Part shown: in pieces, positions 17,371 through 26,702 of the stretch | Numbering within the stretch: the stretch's first letter is position 1 | How the letters are laid out: every line of letters starts with the position of its first letter | Origin: JBDSSS01 sp963764195 | Lineage (GTDB): Bacteria; Actinomycetota; Actinomycetes; Actinomycetales; Dermatophilaceae | Length of the DNA stretch: 64,000 bases | Assembly: GCA_963764195.1 (NCBI GenBank) | Contig: CAVXRG010000003.1 | Coordinates: 806,001 to 870,000, forward strand | Reading direction: 5' to 3' | Notes under the pieces: generated by a model | Seen by the model: only the letters and a program-made list of their open reading frames with translations | What the model was told of the DNA's origin: nothing | The model's database searches: none | Translations under genes and position numbers: made by a program

Positions 17371-18657
17371 GTGGTGCCCCGGCAGCCGCTGCGGGTCGTC
17401 CTCGGGGTCACCGGGGGGATCGCCGCCTACAAGGCCTGCTCCCTCCTGCGCCTGTTCACCGAGGCGGGGCACGACGTGACCGTCGTGCCCACCGAGGCGG
17501 CGCTGCGCTTCGTCGGGGCCCCGACGTGGGCGGCCCTGTCGGGCAAGCCGGTCAGCACCGACGTGTGGACCTCGGTCCACGAGGTGCCCCACGTGCGCAT
17601 CGGCCAGGAGGCCGACCTCGTCGTCGTCGCGCCGGCGACGGCCGACGTCATCGCCAAGGCCGCCCACGGGCTGGCCGACGACCTGCTGACGACGACGCTG
17701 CTCACGGCCCGGTGCCCCGTCGTCGTCGCCCCGGCCATGCACACCGAGATGTGGGAGCACGCCGCCACGCGGGCCAACGTCGAGACGCTGCGGGCCCGCG
17801 GCGTCCATGTCATCGAGCCGGCGCGGGGCCGCCTCACCGGCAAGGACACCGGCGCGGGCCGCCTGCCTGAGCCCGCCGAGCTGTATGCCGCAGCGCTGGC
17901 CGCCGTGACGCCGGCGGCCGTCCCCGACGCGGCACCCGAGACCGCCATCGACGCCGGCGCAGCGGCATACCCGCTGCGCGGGCGCGCGATCGTCGTCTCG
18001 GCCGGTGGCACGCGCGAGCCGCTCGACCCGGTGCGCTACCTGGGCAACCGCTCGTCCGGCAAGCAGGGCTACGCCATCGCGCGCGCCGCTGTCGCCCGGG
18101 GTGCGTCGGTCACGCTCGTCGCCGCCAACGTCACGCTGCCCGTGCCCGAGGGCGTCGAGCTCGTGACCGTCGAGACGACGCTCGAGCTCAGGGACGCCGT
18201 CGAGGAGGCCGCCGACGGCGCCGACGTCGTCGTCATGGCGGCAGCCCCGGCCGACTTCCGTCCGGCGAGCGCGAGCGACAGCAAGATCAAGAAGTCACCC
18301 GACCAGGACGGCGTTGCCGTCATGCGCCTCGACCTCGTCGAGAACCCCGACATCGTCCGCGGGCTCGTCACGGCGCGGGAGCACGCCGGAGCCGCGCGGC
18401 CGCTCATCGTCAGCTTCGCTGCCGAGACCGGCGACGCAAACGGCTCGGTCATGGACCACGCCCGCGCGAAGTTCGCCCGCAAGGGCAGCGACCTGCAGGT
18501 CGTCAACGAGGTCGGCCGCGACCTCACCTTCGGCCACGACCACACGACCGTCCACCTGCTGCGTCGCGACAGCGACGCGGTCGCTACCGTGGGGCCGGCG
18601 TCCAAGGACGCGGTCGCGGGTGCCGTGCTGGACGTCGTGGAGCAGCTGCTGCGCTGA
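17371..18657 (+). CDS. coaBC: Bifunctional phosphopantothenoylcysteine decarboxylase / synthetase
   Basis: 428 aa from GTG 17371; GTG 17374 is an equally possible start. The N-terminal flavoprotein CoaC domain has VLGVTGGIAAYKACSLLR, FMN/His segment VHEVPHVRIGQEADL, and APAMHTEMWEH. The C-terminal CoaB domain starts near residue 205 with IVVSAGGTREPLDPVRYLGN and has KIKKSP for nucleotide binding. It converts 4'-phosphopantothenate plus Cys to phosphopantetheine for coenzyme A. Slightly longer than usual because of an Ala/Pro linker between domains. Confidence 0.95.
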   Translation: MVPRQPLRVVLGVTGGIAAYKACSLLRLFTEAGHDVTVVPTEAALRFVGAPTWAALSGKPVSTDVWTSVHEVPHVRIGQEADLVVVAPATADVIAKAAHGLADDLLTTTLLTARCPVVVAPAMHTEMWEHAATRANVETLRARGVHVIEPARGRLTGKDTGAGRLPEPAELYAAALAAVTPAAVPDAAPETAIDAGAAAYPLRGRAIVVSAGGTREPLDPVRYLGNRSSGKQGYAIARAAVARGASVTLVAANVTLPVPEGVELVTVETTLELRDAVEEAADGADVVVMAAAPADFRPASASDSKIKKSPDQDGVAVMRLDLVENPDIVRGLVTAREHAGAARPLIVSFAAETGDANGSVMDHARAKFARKGSDLQVVNEVGRDLTFGHDHTTVHLLRRDSDAVATVGPASKDAVAGAVLDVVEQLLR

Positions 18658-18661
18658 CGGC

Positions 18662-18667
18662 TACACT
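18662..18667 (+). promoter_or_regulatory. -10 element for metK
   Basis: TACACT just after the coaBC stop gives a leader of about 60 nt that includes the short tandem repeat before metK. Confidence 0.4.
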
Positions 18668-18684
18668 CTCGCAGCCCCTCCGCC

Positions 18685-18724
18685 CGTTCCGTCCAGTCCG
18701 TCCAGTCCGCCCAGTCCAGTCCAG
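18685..18724 (+). repeat. Short tandem repeat in the metK leader
   Basis: Four to five imperfect copies of CCGTCCAGT/CCAGT run directly up to the metK SD (AGGAG 18723-18727). They would lie in the transcribed leader. No SAM riboswitch fold was recognised. Confidence 0.7.
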
Positions 18725-18732
18725 GAGAGCAA

Positions 18733-19953
18733 GTGTCCGCACGTCTGTTCACGTCCGAGTCCGTCACCGAGGGACACCCGGACAAGATCTGTGACCAGAT
18801 CAGCGACTCGATCCTCGACGCCATGCTCGGGCAGGACCCGCACGCGCGCGTCGCCGTCGAGACCCTCGTGACGACCGGCCTGGTCCACGTCGCCGGCGAG
18901 GTGTCGACGATCGGCTACGTCGAGATCCCCGCGCTCGTGCGCAAGACGATCCTCGAGGTCGGCTACGACGGCTCCGAGAAGGGCTTCGACGGCCGCACGT
19001 GTGGCGTCTCCGTCTCGATCGGCGCCCAGAGCCCCGACATCGCGCAGGGCGTCGACACCGCCCACGAGAACCGGAACGGCGGCGTCGACCCCCTCGACAA
19101 GCAGGGCGCCGGCGACCAGGGCCTGATGTTCGGCTACGCCTGCGACGACACCGCCGAGCTGATGCCGCTGCCGATCCACCTCGCGCACCGGCTCGCCGAG
19201 CGGCTCACCCAGGTCCGCAAGAACGGCGACCTCGCCTACCTGCGGCCCGACGGCAAGACCCAGGTGACCATCTCCTACGACGGGGACCGCGCCGTCAAGC
19301 TCGACACGATCGTCCTGTCGACCCAGCACGCCCCCGACGTCTCGCTCGACGGCATGCTCGCGCCCGACATCGCCGAGCACGTCTTCGAGCCGGTCCTCAC
19401 CGAGCTGCGTGACGAGGGCACCGACCTCGACGTCTCCGACTACCGGTCGCTGATCAACCCGACCGGCCGCTTCGAGATCGGTGGCCCGATGGGCGACGCC
19501 GGCCTCACCGGACGCAAGATCATCGTCGACACCTACGGCGGCATGGCCCGCCACGGCGGCGGCGCCTTCTCCGGCAAGGACCCGAGCAAGGTCGACCGCT
19601 CGGCCGCCTACGCGATGCGCTGGGTCGCGAAGAACATCGTCGCCGCGGGTCTCGCCCGCCGCTGCGAGGTCCAGGTCGCCTACGCGATCGGCAAGGCCCA
19701 GCCGGTCGGGCTCTACGTCGAGACCTTCGGCACCGAGACCGTCCCGGTCGACCGGATCCAGGCCGCGATCACGAGCGTCTTCGACCTGCGCCCCGGGGCC
19801 ATCGTCGAGGCCCTCGACCTGCTCCGCCCGATCTACCGACCGACCGCGGCCTACGGCCACTTCGGCCGCACCGCCGCCGACGGCGTCGACAACCCCTTCA
19901 CGTGGGAGCGGACCGACCGCGTCGAGGCGCTGCGGTCCGCCGTCGGAGGCTGA
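18733..19953 (+). CDS. metK: S-adenosylmethionine synthetase
   Basis: 406 aa from GTG 18733 with AGGAG 5 nt upstream of the spacer. It makes SAM from ATP and Met. Signature sequences: FTSESVTEGHPDKICDQISD at the N-terminus, GAGDQGLMFGYA (ATP-binding hexapeptide region, about residue 124), and GGGAFSGKDPSKVDRSAAY (P-loop-like, about 275). The three repeated alpha/beta domains are complete. Transcribed apart from coaBC. Confidence 0.97.
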   Translation: MSARLFTSESVTEGHPDKICDQISDSILDAMLGQDPHARVAVETLVTTGLVHVAGEVSTIGYVEIPALVRKTILEVGYDGSEKGFDGRTCGVSVSIGAQSPDIAQGVDTAHENRNGGVDPLDKQGAGDQGLMFGYACDDTAELMPLPIHLAHRLAERLTQVRKNGDLAYLRPDGKTQVTISYDGDRAVKLDTIVLSTQHAPDVSLDGMLAPDIAEHVFEPVLTELRDEGTDLDVSDYRSLINPTGRFEIGGPMGDAGLTGRKIIVDTYGGMARHGGGAFSGKDPSKVDRSAAYAMRWVAKNIVAAGLARRCEVQVAYAIGKAQPVGLYVETFGTETVPVDRIQAAITSVFDLRPGAIVEALDLLRPIYRPTAAYGHFGRTAADGVDNPFTWERTDRVEALRSAVGG

Positions 19954-19956
19954 GGC

Positions 19957-19962
19957 TAGATT
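19957..19962 (+). promoter_or_regulatory. -10 hexamer of a leaderless promoter
   Basis: TAGATT lies 7 nt before GTG 19970 of priA, with no SD. Confidence 0.45.
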
Positions 19963-19969
19963 CGCCCCC

Positions 19970-22000
19970 GTGGGGGACGAGACGACGCAGCGGCCGGGGC
20001 AGGGCGCGCTCCTGGGCACCGGCCCGGTGGCCGCTGTCGTCGTCGAGACCCCGCTCGCGCACCTCGACCGCGTCTTCGAGTACACCGTCCCCGACGAGCT
20101 GCTCGAGTCAGCCGTTCCGGGGGCTCGGGTCAAGGTCCGCTTCGCCGGTCGTGACCTCGACGGTTACGTCGTCGAGCGGCGCGAGGCCCCGGAGCACGAT
20201 GGCCGCCTCCAGCCCCTGCGGCGCGTCGTCAGCCCGGAGCCGGTCCTCACCCCCGAGGTGCTCGCGCTCTGCCGTGCCGTCGCCGAGCGGTATGCCGGGA
20301 CGCTGAGCGACGTGCTGCGCCTCGCCGTGCCCAAGCGCCACGCCACCGCCGAGCGCAACCTCCCGGCCGAGCCCGAGCCGCCGGTCGCCCTCGACCTGCC
20401 CGCGCCCGGACCGTGGGAGGCCTACCCCGCCGGCCCCGCGCTGCTGCGCCGGATCGCGGAGGGGGCCGGCCCCGAGGCGGCGTGGACGGCGCTGCCGTCG
20501 CGGTCGGCAGACCACGACTGGCCCGCCGCGCTCGCCGTCGCAGCGGCGACGGCCTCGGCCGCCGGCCGGGGCTCGGTGCTCGTCGTGCCGGACCACCGCG
20601 ACGTCGACCGGCTCGACCGGGCCCTCGCCGACCTCGTCGGACCGGGTCGGCACGTGCGGCTCACCGCCGACCAGGGGCCCCAGGCGCGCTACACCGCCTG
20701 GCTCAAGGTGCTGCGCGGGCACGTCCACATCGCCATCGGCACCCGTGCGGCCGCCTTCGCGCCGGTCCGCGACCTCGGACTCGTCGCGTGGTGGGACGAC
20801 GGCGACGACCTGCTCCACGAGCCGCGGGCGCCCTACCACGACGTCGGTGTCGTCCTCGCGATGCGGGCCCGGGCGACGGGGTCGGCCCTGCTCGCCGGCG
20901 GCTTCGCGCGCAGCCTCGCCACCCAGGTCGAGGTCGAGGCGGGGCGGCTCGTCCCCGTCGAGGCCGACGATGCGGCGCGCCGGGCCGCTGCGCCCCGGGT
21001 CACCGTCGCCGGCGAGGGCACCGACGAGGAGCGCGACGGCGCGTCGGCGCGGGCCCACATCCCCTCGCGGGCCTGGCGCGTCGCCAAGGACGGCCTCAAC
21101 GACGGGCCGGTGCTGCTCCAGGTGCCGCGCCGCGGCTACCAGCCGGCCCTGTCCTGCGCCGAGTGCCGCACCCCCGTGCGGTGCGCGCGCTGCCACGGAC
21201 CGGTCGCGATCGGGGCGGCCGGAGGGAGAGCCGCCTGCCGCTGGTGCGGGCTGACCCTCGGGGCGTCGGGCTTCGAGTGCGACCAGTGCGGGTCCCACCG
21301 GCTCCGCTCCTCGGTGACCGGCGCCCGGCGCACCGCCGAGGAGATCGGCCGCGCCTTCCCCGGCACGACGGTCCACACCTCAGGCTCGGGCGAGGTGCTC
21401 GCGGCGGTCGGCCCCGAGCCGGCCCTCGTCGTCGCGACGCCGGGCGCGGAGCCGGTGGCCGAGGGTGGCTACAGCGCGGTCCTGCTCCTCGACGCGTGGG
21501 CCAGCCTCGACCTGCCCGTCCTCGACGCGCCCCTCGAGTCCCTGCGGCGCTGGGCCGCCGCGGCCGCCCTCGTCCGCCCGGGGCGGGCCGTCGTGCTCTG
21601 CGGCGCCCCCGAGGGCGTCGTGCTGCCCGCCATCGAGGCGCTCGTCCGGTGGGACCCGGTGTGGCTGGCCGAGCGCGAGCTCGCTGAGCGTCGGGAGCTC
21701 GACCTGCCGCCCGCCGTGCGGATGGCCCAGCTCACCGGACCCCGGCGCGGCCTCGAGGAGGCCCTGCACCAGCTCGAGCTGCCCCCCGGAGCGCAGCTGC
21801 TCGGGCCGATGCCGATCACCGCCCCGCGGCGGCCCCCGGCCGAGGGGGGCCCCGTCGTCGACCGGCACGCCCTCGTGCGCATCGGTCTCGACGACTCCGC
21901 CGCCCTGACCCGGGCCCTTGCCGCGATGCGCGCCGTCCGCTCCGCCCGCAAGGAGGCCGAGGTCATCGCCGTCCGGGTCGACCCGAGGGAGTCCTTCTGA
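19970..22000 (+). CDS. priA: PriA-like replication restart protein lacking helicase motifs
   Basis: 676 aa from GTG 19970. The N-terminal DNA-binding domain (VETPLAHLDRVFEYTVPDEL ... GARVKVRFAGRDLDGYVV) and the Zn domain (CAECRTPVRCARCHG ... CRWCGLTL ... CDQCGSH, paired Cys) are present. Walker A (GxxGxGKT) and the DEEH box are absent: the region reads GRGSVLVVPDHRDVDRL and VAWWDDGDDLLHEP. Actinobacterial PriA proteins are known to lack detectable helicase motifs, so it probably binds forks without ATP-driven unwinding. Position after metK and before def/fmt is conserved. Confidence 0.92.
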   Translation: MGDETTQRPGQGALLGTGPVAAVVVETPLAHLDRVFEYTVPDELLESAVPGARVKVRFAGRDLDGYVVERREAPEHDGRLQPLRRVVSPEPVLTPEVLALCRAVAERYAGTLSDVLRLAVPKRHATAERNLPAEPEPPVALDLPAPGPWEAYPAGPALLRRIAEGAGPEAAWTALPSRSADHDWPAALAVAAATASAAGRGSVLVVPDHRDVDRLDRALADLVGPGRHVRLTADQGPQARYTAWLKVLRGHVHIAIGTRAAAFAPVRDLGLVAWWDDGDDLLHEPRAPYHDVGVVLAMRARATGSALLAGGFARSLATQVEVEAGRLVPVEADDAARRAAAPRVTVAGEGTDEERDGASARAHIPSRAWRVAKDGLNDGPVLLQVPRRGYQPALSCAECRTPVRCARCHGPVAIGAAGGRAACRWCGLTLGASGFECDQCGSHRLRSSVTGARRTAEEIGRAFPGTTVHTSGSGEVLAAVGPEPALVVATPGAEPVAEGGYSAVLLLDAWASLDLPVLDAPLESLRRWAAAAALVRPGRAVVLCGAPEGVVLPAIEALVRWDPVWLAERELAERRELDLPPAVRMAQLTGPRRGLEEALHQLELPPGAQLLGPMPITAPRRPPAEGGPVVDRHALVRIGLDDSAALTRALAAMRAVRSARKEAEVIAVRVDPRESF

Positions 22001-22023
22001 GCCGGGATGGCAGAGTGACCGCC

Positions 22024-23286
22024 ATGCCCCGTGACCTCGACATCGTCCTGCTCGGCGCCTCCGGATTCGTCGGGGCCCTCACCGCAGCCCATCTGGCCGA
22101 GCACGCCCCCGACGGGGTGCGGATCGCGCTCGCGGGCCGGTCGCGCTCCCGCCTCGAGGCCGTGCAGGACGAGCTCGGCCGCGGCGCCGCGGCCTGGGAG
22201 CTCGTCGAGGTCGACGCGACCGACGCCGTGGGCCTGCGCGCGCTCGCCGCCCGCACCGTGGTCCTGGCCACGACCGTCGGGCCGTATGCCGTGCACGGCC
22301 GGGAGGTCGTGCGCGCCTGCGCCGAGGAGGGGACCCACTACGCCGACCTGACCGGCGAGGTCCTCTTCGTCCGCTGGGCGCTCGACCACGTGGCCGATCG
22401 GGCCCGGGAGACCGGGGCGAAGATCGTGCACGCCTGCGGCTTCGACTCGATCCCCTCCGACCTCGGGGTGCTCGTCACCGCGGAGCGGGTCGCGGCCGAC
22501 GGCGCCGGCGAGCTCGCCGAGACGACGCTCGCGGTGCGCTCGATGAAGGGGGGTTTCTCCGGCGGCACCATCGACTCGCTCCGGCAGCAGACGATCCAGG
22601 TGCGCTCCGACGACGCGGCCCGACGCACGACGGCCGACCCCTACGGGCTCAGCCCGCGCCGGCAGGAGGAGCCGCCGTCCTCCGGCGGGCGCCGGTCGAG
22701 CGGCATCCTCGACCGGGCCCAGCGTGCCGTGTCGGTCCAGCGTGACGGCGGCACGGGACGCTGGAGCGGCCCCTTCGTCATGGCCGGCTTCAACACCCGG
22801 ATCGTGCGGCTGTCCAACACGCTCACCGACTGGTCCTACGGCCGGAGCCTGCGCTACCGGGAGCACGTCGACTTCGGCGCGCGTGCCGTGTCCCCCGTCA
22901 TGGCGGTCGGGACCGGTCTCGGGCTACGGGCCCTGCTCACCTCGATGGCCTTCGCCCCGGCGCGCGTGGTGGTGGACCGCTTCCTGCCCAAGCCGGGGGA
23001 GGGCCCGTCCGCCGAGGAGCGCGCCGCAGGCCGCTTCCGGATGGAGATCCGGGCCGCGACGACCACCGGCGCCCACTACCTCACGAAGGTCGGGGCCGAC
23101 CACGACCCCGGTTACGAGGGCACCGCCGTGATGTTCGGCCAGGCAGCGCTGTGCCTCGCCCTCGACGGGGACCGGCTGCCCGACCGCTCCGGCGTGCTCA
23201 CCCCGTCCACGGCCATGGGTGAGGTGCTCGTCGACCGGCTGCGCGCCCGCGGCTTCACCTTCGACTGCGAGCGCCTCGACGACTGA
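22024..23286 (+). CDS. Saccharopine dehydrogenase-like / trans-acting enoyl reductase family protein
   Basis: 420 aa from ATG 22024 (GTG 22015 would add three residues). N-terminal Rossmann domain IVLLGASGFVGALTAAHL (NADP-binding GxxGxxG, residue about 8-15), LAGRSRSRLEAV, and HACGFDSIPSDLGVL, a motif of the Mycobacterium Rv2449c/Rv2953 family. Rv2953 reduces a polyketide double bond in phenolphthiocerol lipids; most relatives are uncharacterised. C-terminal half is amphipathic without clear membrane spans. Substrate unknown. Confidence 0.8.
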   Translation: MPRDLDIVLLGASGFVGALTAAHLAEHAPDGVRIALAGRSRSRLEAVQDELGRGAAAWELVEVDATDAVGLRALAARTVVLATTVGPYAVHGREVVRACAEEGTHYADLTGEVLFVRWALDHVADRARETGAKIVHACGFDSIPSDLGVLVTAERVAADGAGELAETTLAVRSMKGGFSGGTIDSLRQQTIQVRSDDAARRTTADPYGLSPRRQEEPPSSGGRRSSGILDRAQRAVSVQRDGGTGRWSGPFVMAGFNTRIVRLSNTLTDWSYGRSLRYREHVDFGARAVSPVMAVGTGLGLRALLTSMAFAPARVVVDRFLPKPGEGPSAEERAAGRFRMEIRAATTTGAHYLTKVGADHDPGYEGTAVMFGQAALCLALDGDRLPDRSGVLTPSTAMGEVLVDRLRARGFTFDCERLDD

Positions 23287-23344
23287 CCCGGTCGCCAGCC
23301 GGCTACCTCAAAAGAAGTGCTTGACGGTCGGGCGACCCCAGCGG

Positions 23345-23350
23345 CATACT
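23345..23350 (+). promoter_or_regulatory. -10 hexamer of a leaderless promoter
   Basis: CATACT lies 7 nt before ATG 23358 of the HTH regulator; no SD. Confidence 0.4.
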
Positions 23351-23357
23351 GCCAAAC

Positions 23358-23894
23358 ATGTCTTTGGAGGACGAGGGTCGGATCACCGAGCTGCGGGCGA
23401 CGGCCCACCCGCTGCGCCTGCAGATGCTCTCGCTGCTCACCGGCGCGGAGCTGAGCGCGGCCGAGGTCGCCCGGGAGCTCGGGGTGAGCCAGGCCAACGC
23501 GAGCTACCACCTGCGCCTGCTGCACGACGCCGGCCTGCTCGTCATCGCCGGTGAGGAGGTCGTGCGCGGCGGTCGGGCCAAGAAGTACCGCCACCCGTGG
23601 GACGCCCCGACGGTCCGGCCGCACACCCGCCACGAGGAGGACCGGCTCGCCTCCGTCCGGGTCCTCGCCGACATGATCCCGCGGCGCTTCGAGGAGCGGG
23701 TCCACGGGGAGCGCGGCCTCCTCACCGACGCCGAGCTGTGGGTCGAGCCCGAGGTGTGGGACCGCGTGATGGCGCTCGTCGGTGAGGCGAGCGCGCTCGT
23801 ACACTCCTCGGCGCGCCCGCCGCACACGGAGGGCACCGTCCGGACGGCCCTGTCGGTGGCGGCATTCCGTCTCGAGGGCGGGTCGGACTCGTGA
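23358..23894 (+). CDS. ArsR-like winged-helix transcriptional regulator
   Basis: 178 aa. Residues 10-75 form a winged helix: ATAHPLRLQMLSLL, then AAEVARELGVSQANASYHLRLL (recognition helix) and wing residues VVRGGRAKKYR. The C-terminal ~90 residues are helical and may bind a ligand or dimerise; no Cys metal site is seen. Its stop overlaps the MFS start (GTGA), so it probably controls its own operon and the transporter. Confidence 0.88.
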   Translation: MSLEDEGRITELRATAHPLRLQMLSLLTGAELSAAEVARELGVSQANASYHLRLLHDAGLLVIAGEEVVRGGRAKKYRHPWDAPTVRPHTRHEEDRLASVRVLADMIPRRFEERVHGERGLLTDAELWVEPEVWDRVMALVGEASALVHSSARPPHTEGTVRTALSVAAFRLEGGSDS

Positions 23895-25138
23895 AGCTGA
23901 CCGCATCGCTCGGTGCCCTCGGGGACCGGCGCTTCGCGTGGTACTTCGCCGCTCGGACGGTCTCGACGGCCGGGTCGGTGATGGTCCCCGTCGCGCTCGC
24001 CTTCGCGGTGCTGCGCGTGGACGAGTCGGCCGGGGCGCTCGCGCAGGTTCTCGGAGTGCGGACCCTCGCCATGATCGTCTTCCTCCTCGTGGGCGGGGTC
24101 ACCTCCGACCGCTTCTCGCGGATCGCCGTGCTCCAGGTGGCGCACGGGCTCACCTGCGTGACTCAGGGCGTCGCGGCCGTGCTCATCATCAGCGGGCACG
24201 CGACGCTCACGCAGCTCACCGTCATCGAGGGCGTCAACGGCGCCGTCTCGGCCTTCACGATGCCGGCGATGATGGGCATCGTCCCCCTCGTCGTCGACCG
24301 CAGTCGCCTGCAGCAGGCCAACGCCCTGCTCTCCTTCAGCCGGAGCAGCCTCGGCATCCTCGGTCCAGCCCTCGCCGGTCTCCTCGTCGTGGGAGTCGGG
24401 CCGGGCTGGGCGCTCGCCGTGGACGCGCTGACCTACGTCGTCGCCATCATCTGCCTGAGCCGGGTCCGGCTGCCGCGCAAGGCGGCCGGCGCGGTCGCGG
24501 CTCGGCCGTCGATGGTCCGTGAGCTGCGGGAGGGATGGGCGGAGTTCACCTCGCGTGAGTGGCTCTGGGTCATCGTCGTCGTCTTCGGCGTCACCAACGC
24601 GATCGCCGTCGGGGTCATCGGGGTGCTCGGACCGCTCGTCGCGACGACCACCGCAGCGATCGGCGAGGCGGGTTGGGGCCTGGTCCTCAGCGCGCAGGCG
24701 GTCGGCACCGTCCTGATGACGGTCGTCATGCTGCGGCTGCGCCTCGAGCGGCCGCTCCGGGCGGGGATGATCGCCGCCACGACGCTCGCGGTCCCGATGC
24801 TGCTGCTCGGGGTCGCGCCGGCGGTGCTGCCGGTCGCCGTGGGCTTCTTCCTCGCCGGCGCCGGGAGCGAGGTCTTCAGCGTCGGGTGGAGCACGGCCCT
24901 GCACGAGCACGTCCCGGTCGACATCCTGTCGCGGGTGTCGAGCTATGACGCGCTCGGCTCGTTCGTCGCGATCCCGGTCGGCACCTTCGTCTACGGCTGG
25001 CTGGCCACGACCGTCGACCTCGAGACGCTGCTCCTCGCCAGCGCCGTCGCCTACGCCGTGATCTCCCTCTCGGCCCTGCTCTCGCCCTCGGTGCGCAGCC
25101 TGCGGCGTACCGAGCTGGCCCCCGCGGACGCGCCCTAG
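23891..25138 (+). CDS. Major facilitator superfamily transporter
   Basis: 415 aa, about 10-12 hydrophobic segments (for example FYFAARTVSTAGSVMVPVAL-like opening, MIVFLLVGGVTSDRFSRI with the loop 2-3 DRxSR motif, GFFLAGAGSEVFSVGWSTAL). It resembles the DHA3-type (enterobactin exporter-like) drug efflux MFS. Inner-membrane secondary transporter; substrate unknown. Coupled to the ArsR-type gene. Confidence 0.88.
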   Translation: MKLTASLGALGDRRFAWYFAARTVSTAGSVMVPVALAFAVLRVDESAGALAQVLGVRTLAMIVFLLVGGVTSDRFSRIAVLQVAHGLTCVTQGVAAVLIISGHATLTQLTVIEGVNGAVSAFTMPAMMGIVPLVVDRSRLQQANALLSFSRSSLGILGPALAGLLVVGVGPGWALAVDALTYVVAIICLSRVRLPRKAAGAVAARPSMVRELREGWAEFTSREWLWVIVVVFGVTNAIAVGVIGVLGPLVATTTAAIGEAGWGLVLSAQAVGTVLMTVVMLRLRLERPLRAGMIAATTLAVPMLLLGVAPAVLPVAVGFFLAGAGSEVFSVGWSTALHEHVPVDILSRVSSYDALGSFVAIPVGTFVYGWLATTVDLETLLLASAVAYAVISLSALLSPSVRSLRRTELAPADAP

Positions 25139-25204
25139 ACTGGCGCCCGGACCGCCACCACCGCGCCACCCCGCCTCCACCATTACCGAGCAAGGACCGA
25201 GCCC

Positions 25205-25750
25205 GTGTCGATCAAGGACATCCGACTCTTCGGCGATCCCGTGCTGCGCACGCCGGCCGCCGAGGTCGTCGACTTCGACAAGCAGCTCCGGGTGCTCGTC
25301 AAGGACCTCGAGGACACCCTCATCGACGCCCCCGGGGCCGGCCTCGCGGCTCCCCAGATCGGGGTCGGGCTGCGCGTCTTCACCTACTGGGTCGACGGCA
25401 TCCTCGGACACCTCGTCAACCCGAAGCTCGACCTGTCCGAAATCGAGCAGGACGGCCCCGAGGGGTGCCTCAGCATCCCCGGCGTCACGGTCGACACCCG
25501 GCGCGCCCTCGACGTCGTCGCAACCGGGCAGAACATGTGGGGCGAGCCGGTCTTCCTCGAGGGCACGACGCTCCTGTCACGGTGCGTCCAGCACGAGACC
25601 GACCACCTCGACGGCATCCTCTTCCTCGACCGGCTCGACACCGACGCGCGCAAGCAGGCGATGCGGGCCATCCGGGAGTCCGACTGGTTCGCCGAGGACC
25701 CGCCGGTGGTACGGATCAGCCCGCACTCGACCTTCGGCCGGGGGATGTGA
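25205..25750 (+). CDS. def: Peptide deformylase
   Basis: 181 aa from GTG 25205. Removes the N-formyl group from nascent proteins. All three motifs are present: GAGLAAPQIGV (about 43-53), EGCLSIPG (about 89-96, metal Cys) and HETDHLDG (about 131-138, two metal His plus catalytic Glu). It precedes fmt, the enzyme that adds the formyl group, by one base. Confidence 0.97.
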   Translation: MSIKDIRLFGDPVLRTPAAEVVDFDKQLRVLVKDLEDTLIDAPGAGLAAPQIGVGLRVFTYWVDGILGHLVNPKLDLSEIEQDGPEGCLSIPGVTVDTRRALDVVATGQNMWGEPVFLEGTTLLSRCVQHETDHLDGILFLDRLDTDARKQAMRAIRESDWFAEDPPVVRISPHSTFGRGM

Positions 25751-25751
25751 C

Positions 25752-26702
25752 GTGAGGGTCGTCTTCGCCGGCACCCCCGAGGTGGCCGTGCCCAGCCTCG
25801 ACGCGATCGCCGCCTCCGGCCACGAGCTCGTCGGGGTCGTCACCCGCCCGGACGCGCCCAGCGGGCGAGGCCGGCGGATGGAGAGCTCGCCGGTCGCGCA
25901 GCGCGCCGACGCGCTGGGGATCCCGGTGCTCCGTCCGGCCTCCGCCAAGGATCCTGACTTCCTCGCCGCGCTCACGGAGCTCGCACCCGACGTGTGCGCG
26001 GTTGTCGCCTACGGCAACCTCGTGCCGCCCGCCGCGCTCGAGGTACCCGCACACGGCTGGGTCAACCTGCACTTCTCGCTCCTGCCCGCCTGGCGCGGCG
26101 CGGCACCCGTGCAGCACGCGCTGATGGCCGGCGACGCGGTCACCGGGGCCTCGACCTTCCTGCTCGAGCGTGGTCTCGACACCGGACCCGTCTACGGCGT
26201 GATGACCGAGACGGTCCGCCCCGACGACACGGCTGGTGCGCTGCTCGACCGGCTCTCGACCGCGGGGTCCGGCCTGCTCGTCGCGACCCTTGACGGCATC
26301 GAGTCCGGTGAGCTCGTCGCCCGGCCGCAGCCGGACGAGGGGATCTCGCTCGCCCCGAAGATCGAGGTCGCGGACGCCCGAGTTCGCTGGTCGGCGCCGG
26401 CGCTCGCCGTCGCCCGGCTCGTCCGCGGGTGCACGCCCGCCCCGGGTGCGTGGACGACCTTCCGCGGTGACCGGGTCGGGCTCGAGCCGGTGACCGTCCT
26501 CGACGCCACGGCGGTGGAGCAGGCCGGCGCCGCCGGCCTCGCGCCGGGCGCGCTGCACGTGACGAAGAAGGCGGTGCTCGTGGGCACCGCGACGGCGCCG
26601 GTGCGGCTCGGCACGGTCCGGCCCCCGGGCAAGAAGGCGATGCCCGCGGCCGATTGGGCCCGCGGCGCACGCATCGACGCAGGAGAGCGGGTCGGGCAAT
26701 GA
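25752..26702 (+). CDS. fmt: Methionyl-tRNA formyltransferase
   Basis: 316 aa from GTG 25752. N-terminal formyl-transfer domain: VVFAGTPEVAVPSLDAI, then VAYGNLVPPAALEVPAHGWVNLHFSLLPAWRGAAPVQ with the Asn-x-His-x-Ser and conserved loop, and LDTGPVY. The C-terminal ~110 residues form the OB-fold tRNA-binding domain. Overlaps rsmB by ATGA. Confidence 0.97.
   Translation: MRVVFAGTPEVAVPSLDAIAASGHELVGVVTRPDAPSGRGRRMESSPVAQRADALGIPVLRPASAKDPDFLAALTELAPDVCAVVAYGNLVPPAALEVPAHGWVNLHFSLLPAWRGAAPVQHALMAGDAVTGASTFLLERGLDTGPVYGVMTETVRPDDTAGALLDRLSTAGSGLLVATLDGIESGELVARPQPDEGISLAPKIEVADARVRWSAPALAVARLVRGCTPAPGAWTTFRGDRVGLEPVTVLDATAVEQAGAAGLAPGALHVTKKAVLVGTATAPVRLGTVRPPGKKAMPAADWARGARIDAGERVGQ

Noticed and set aside
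18661..18732. SAM riboswitch before metK
   Set aside because: Leader is short and repetitive with none of the conserved SAM-binding blocks.
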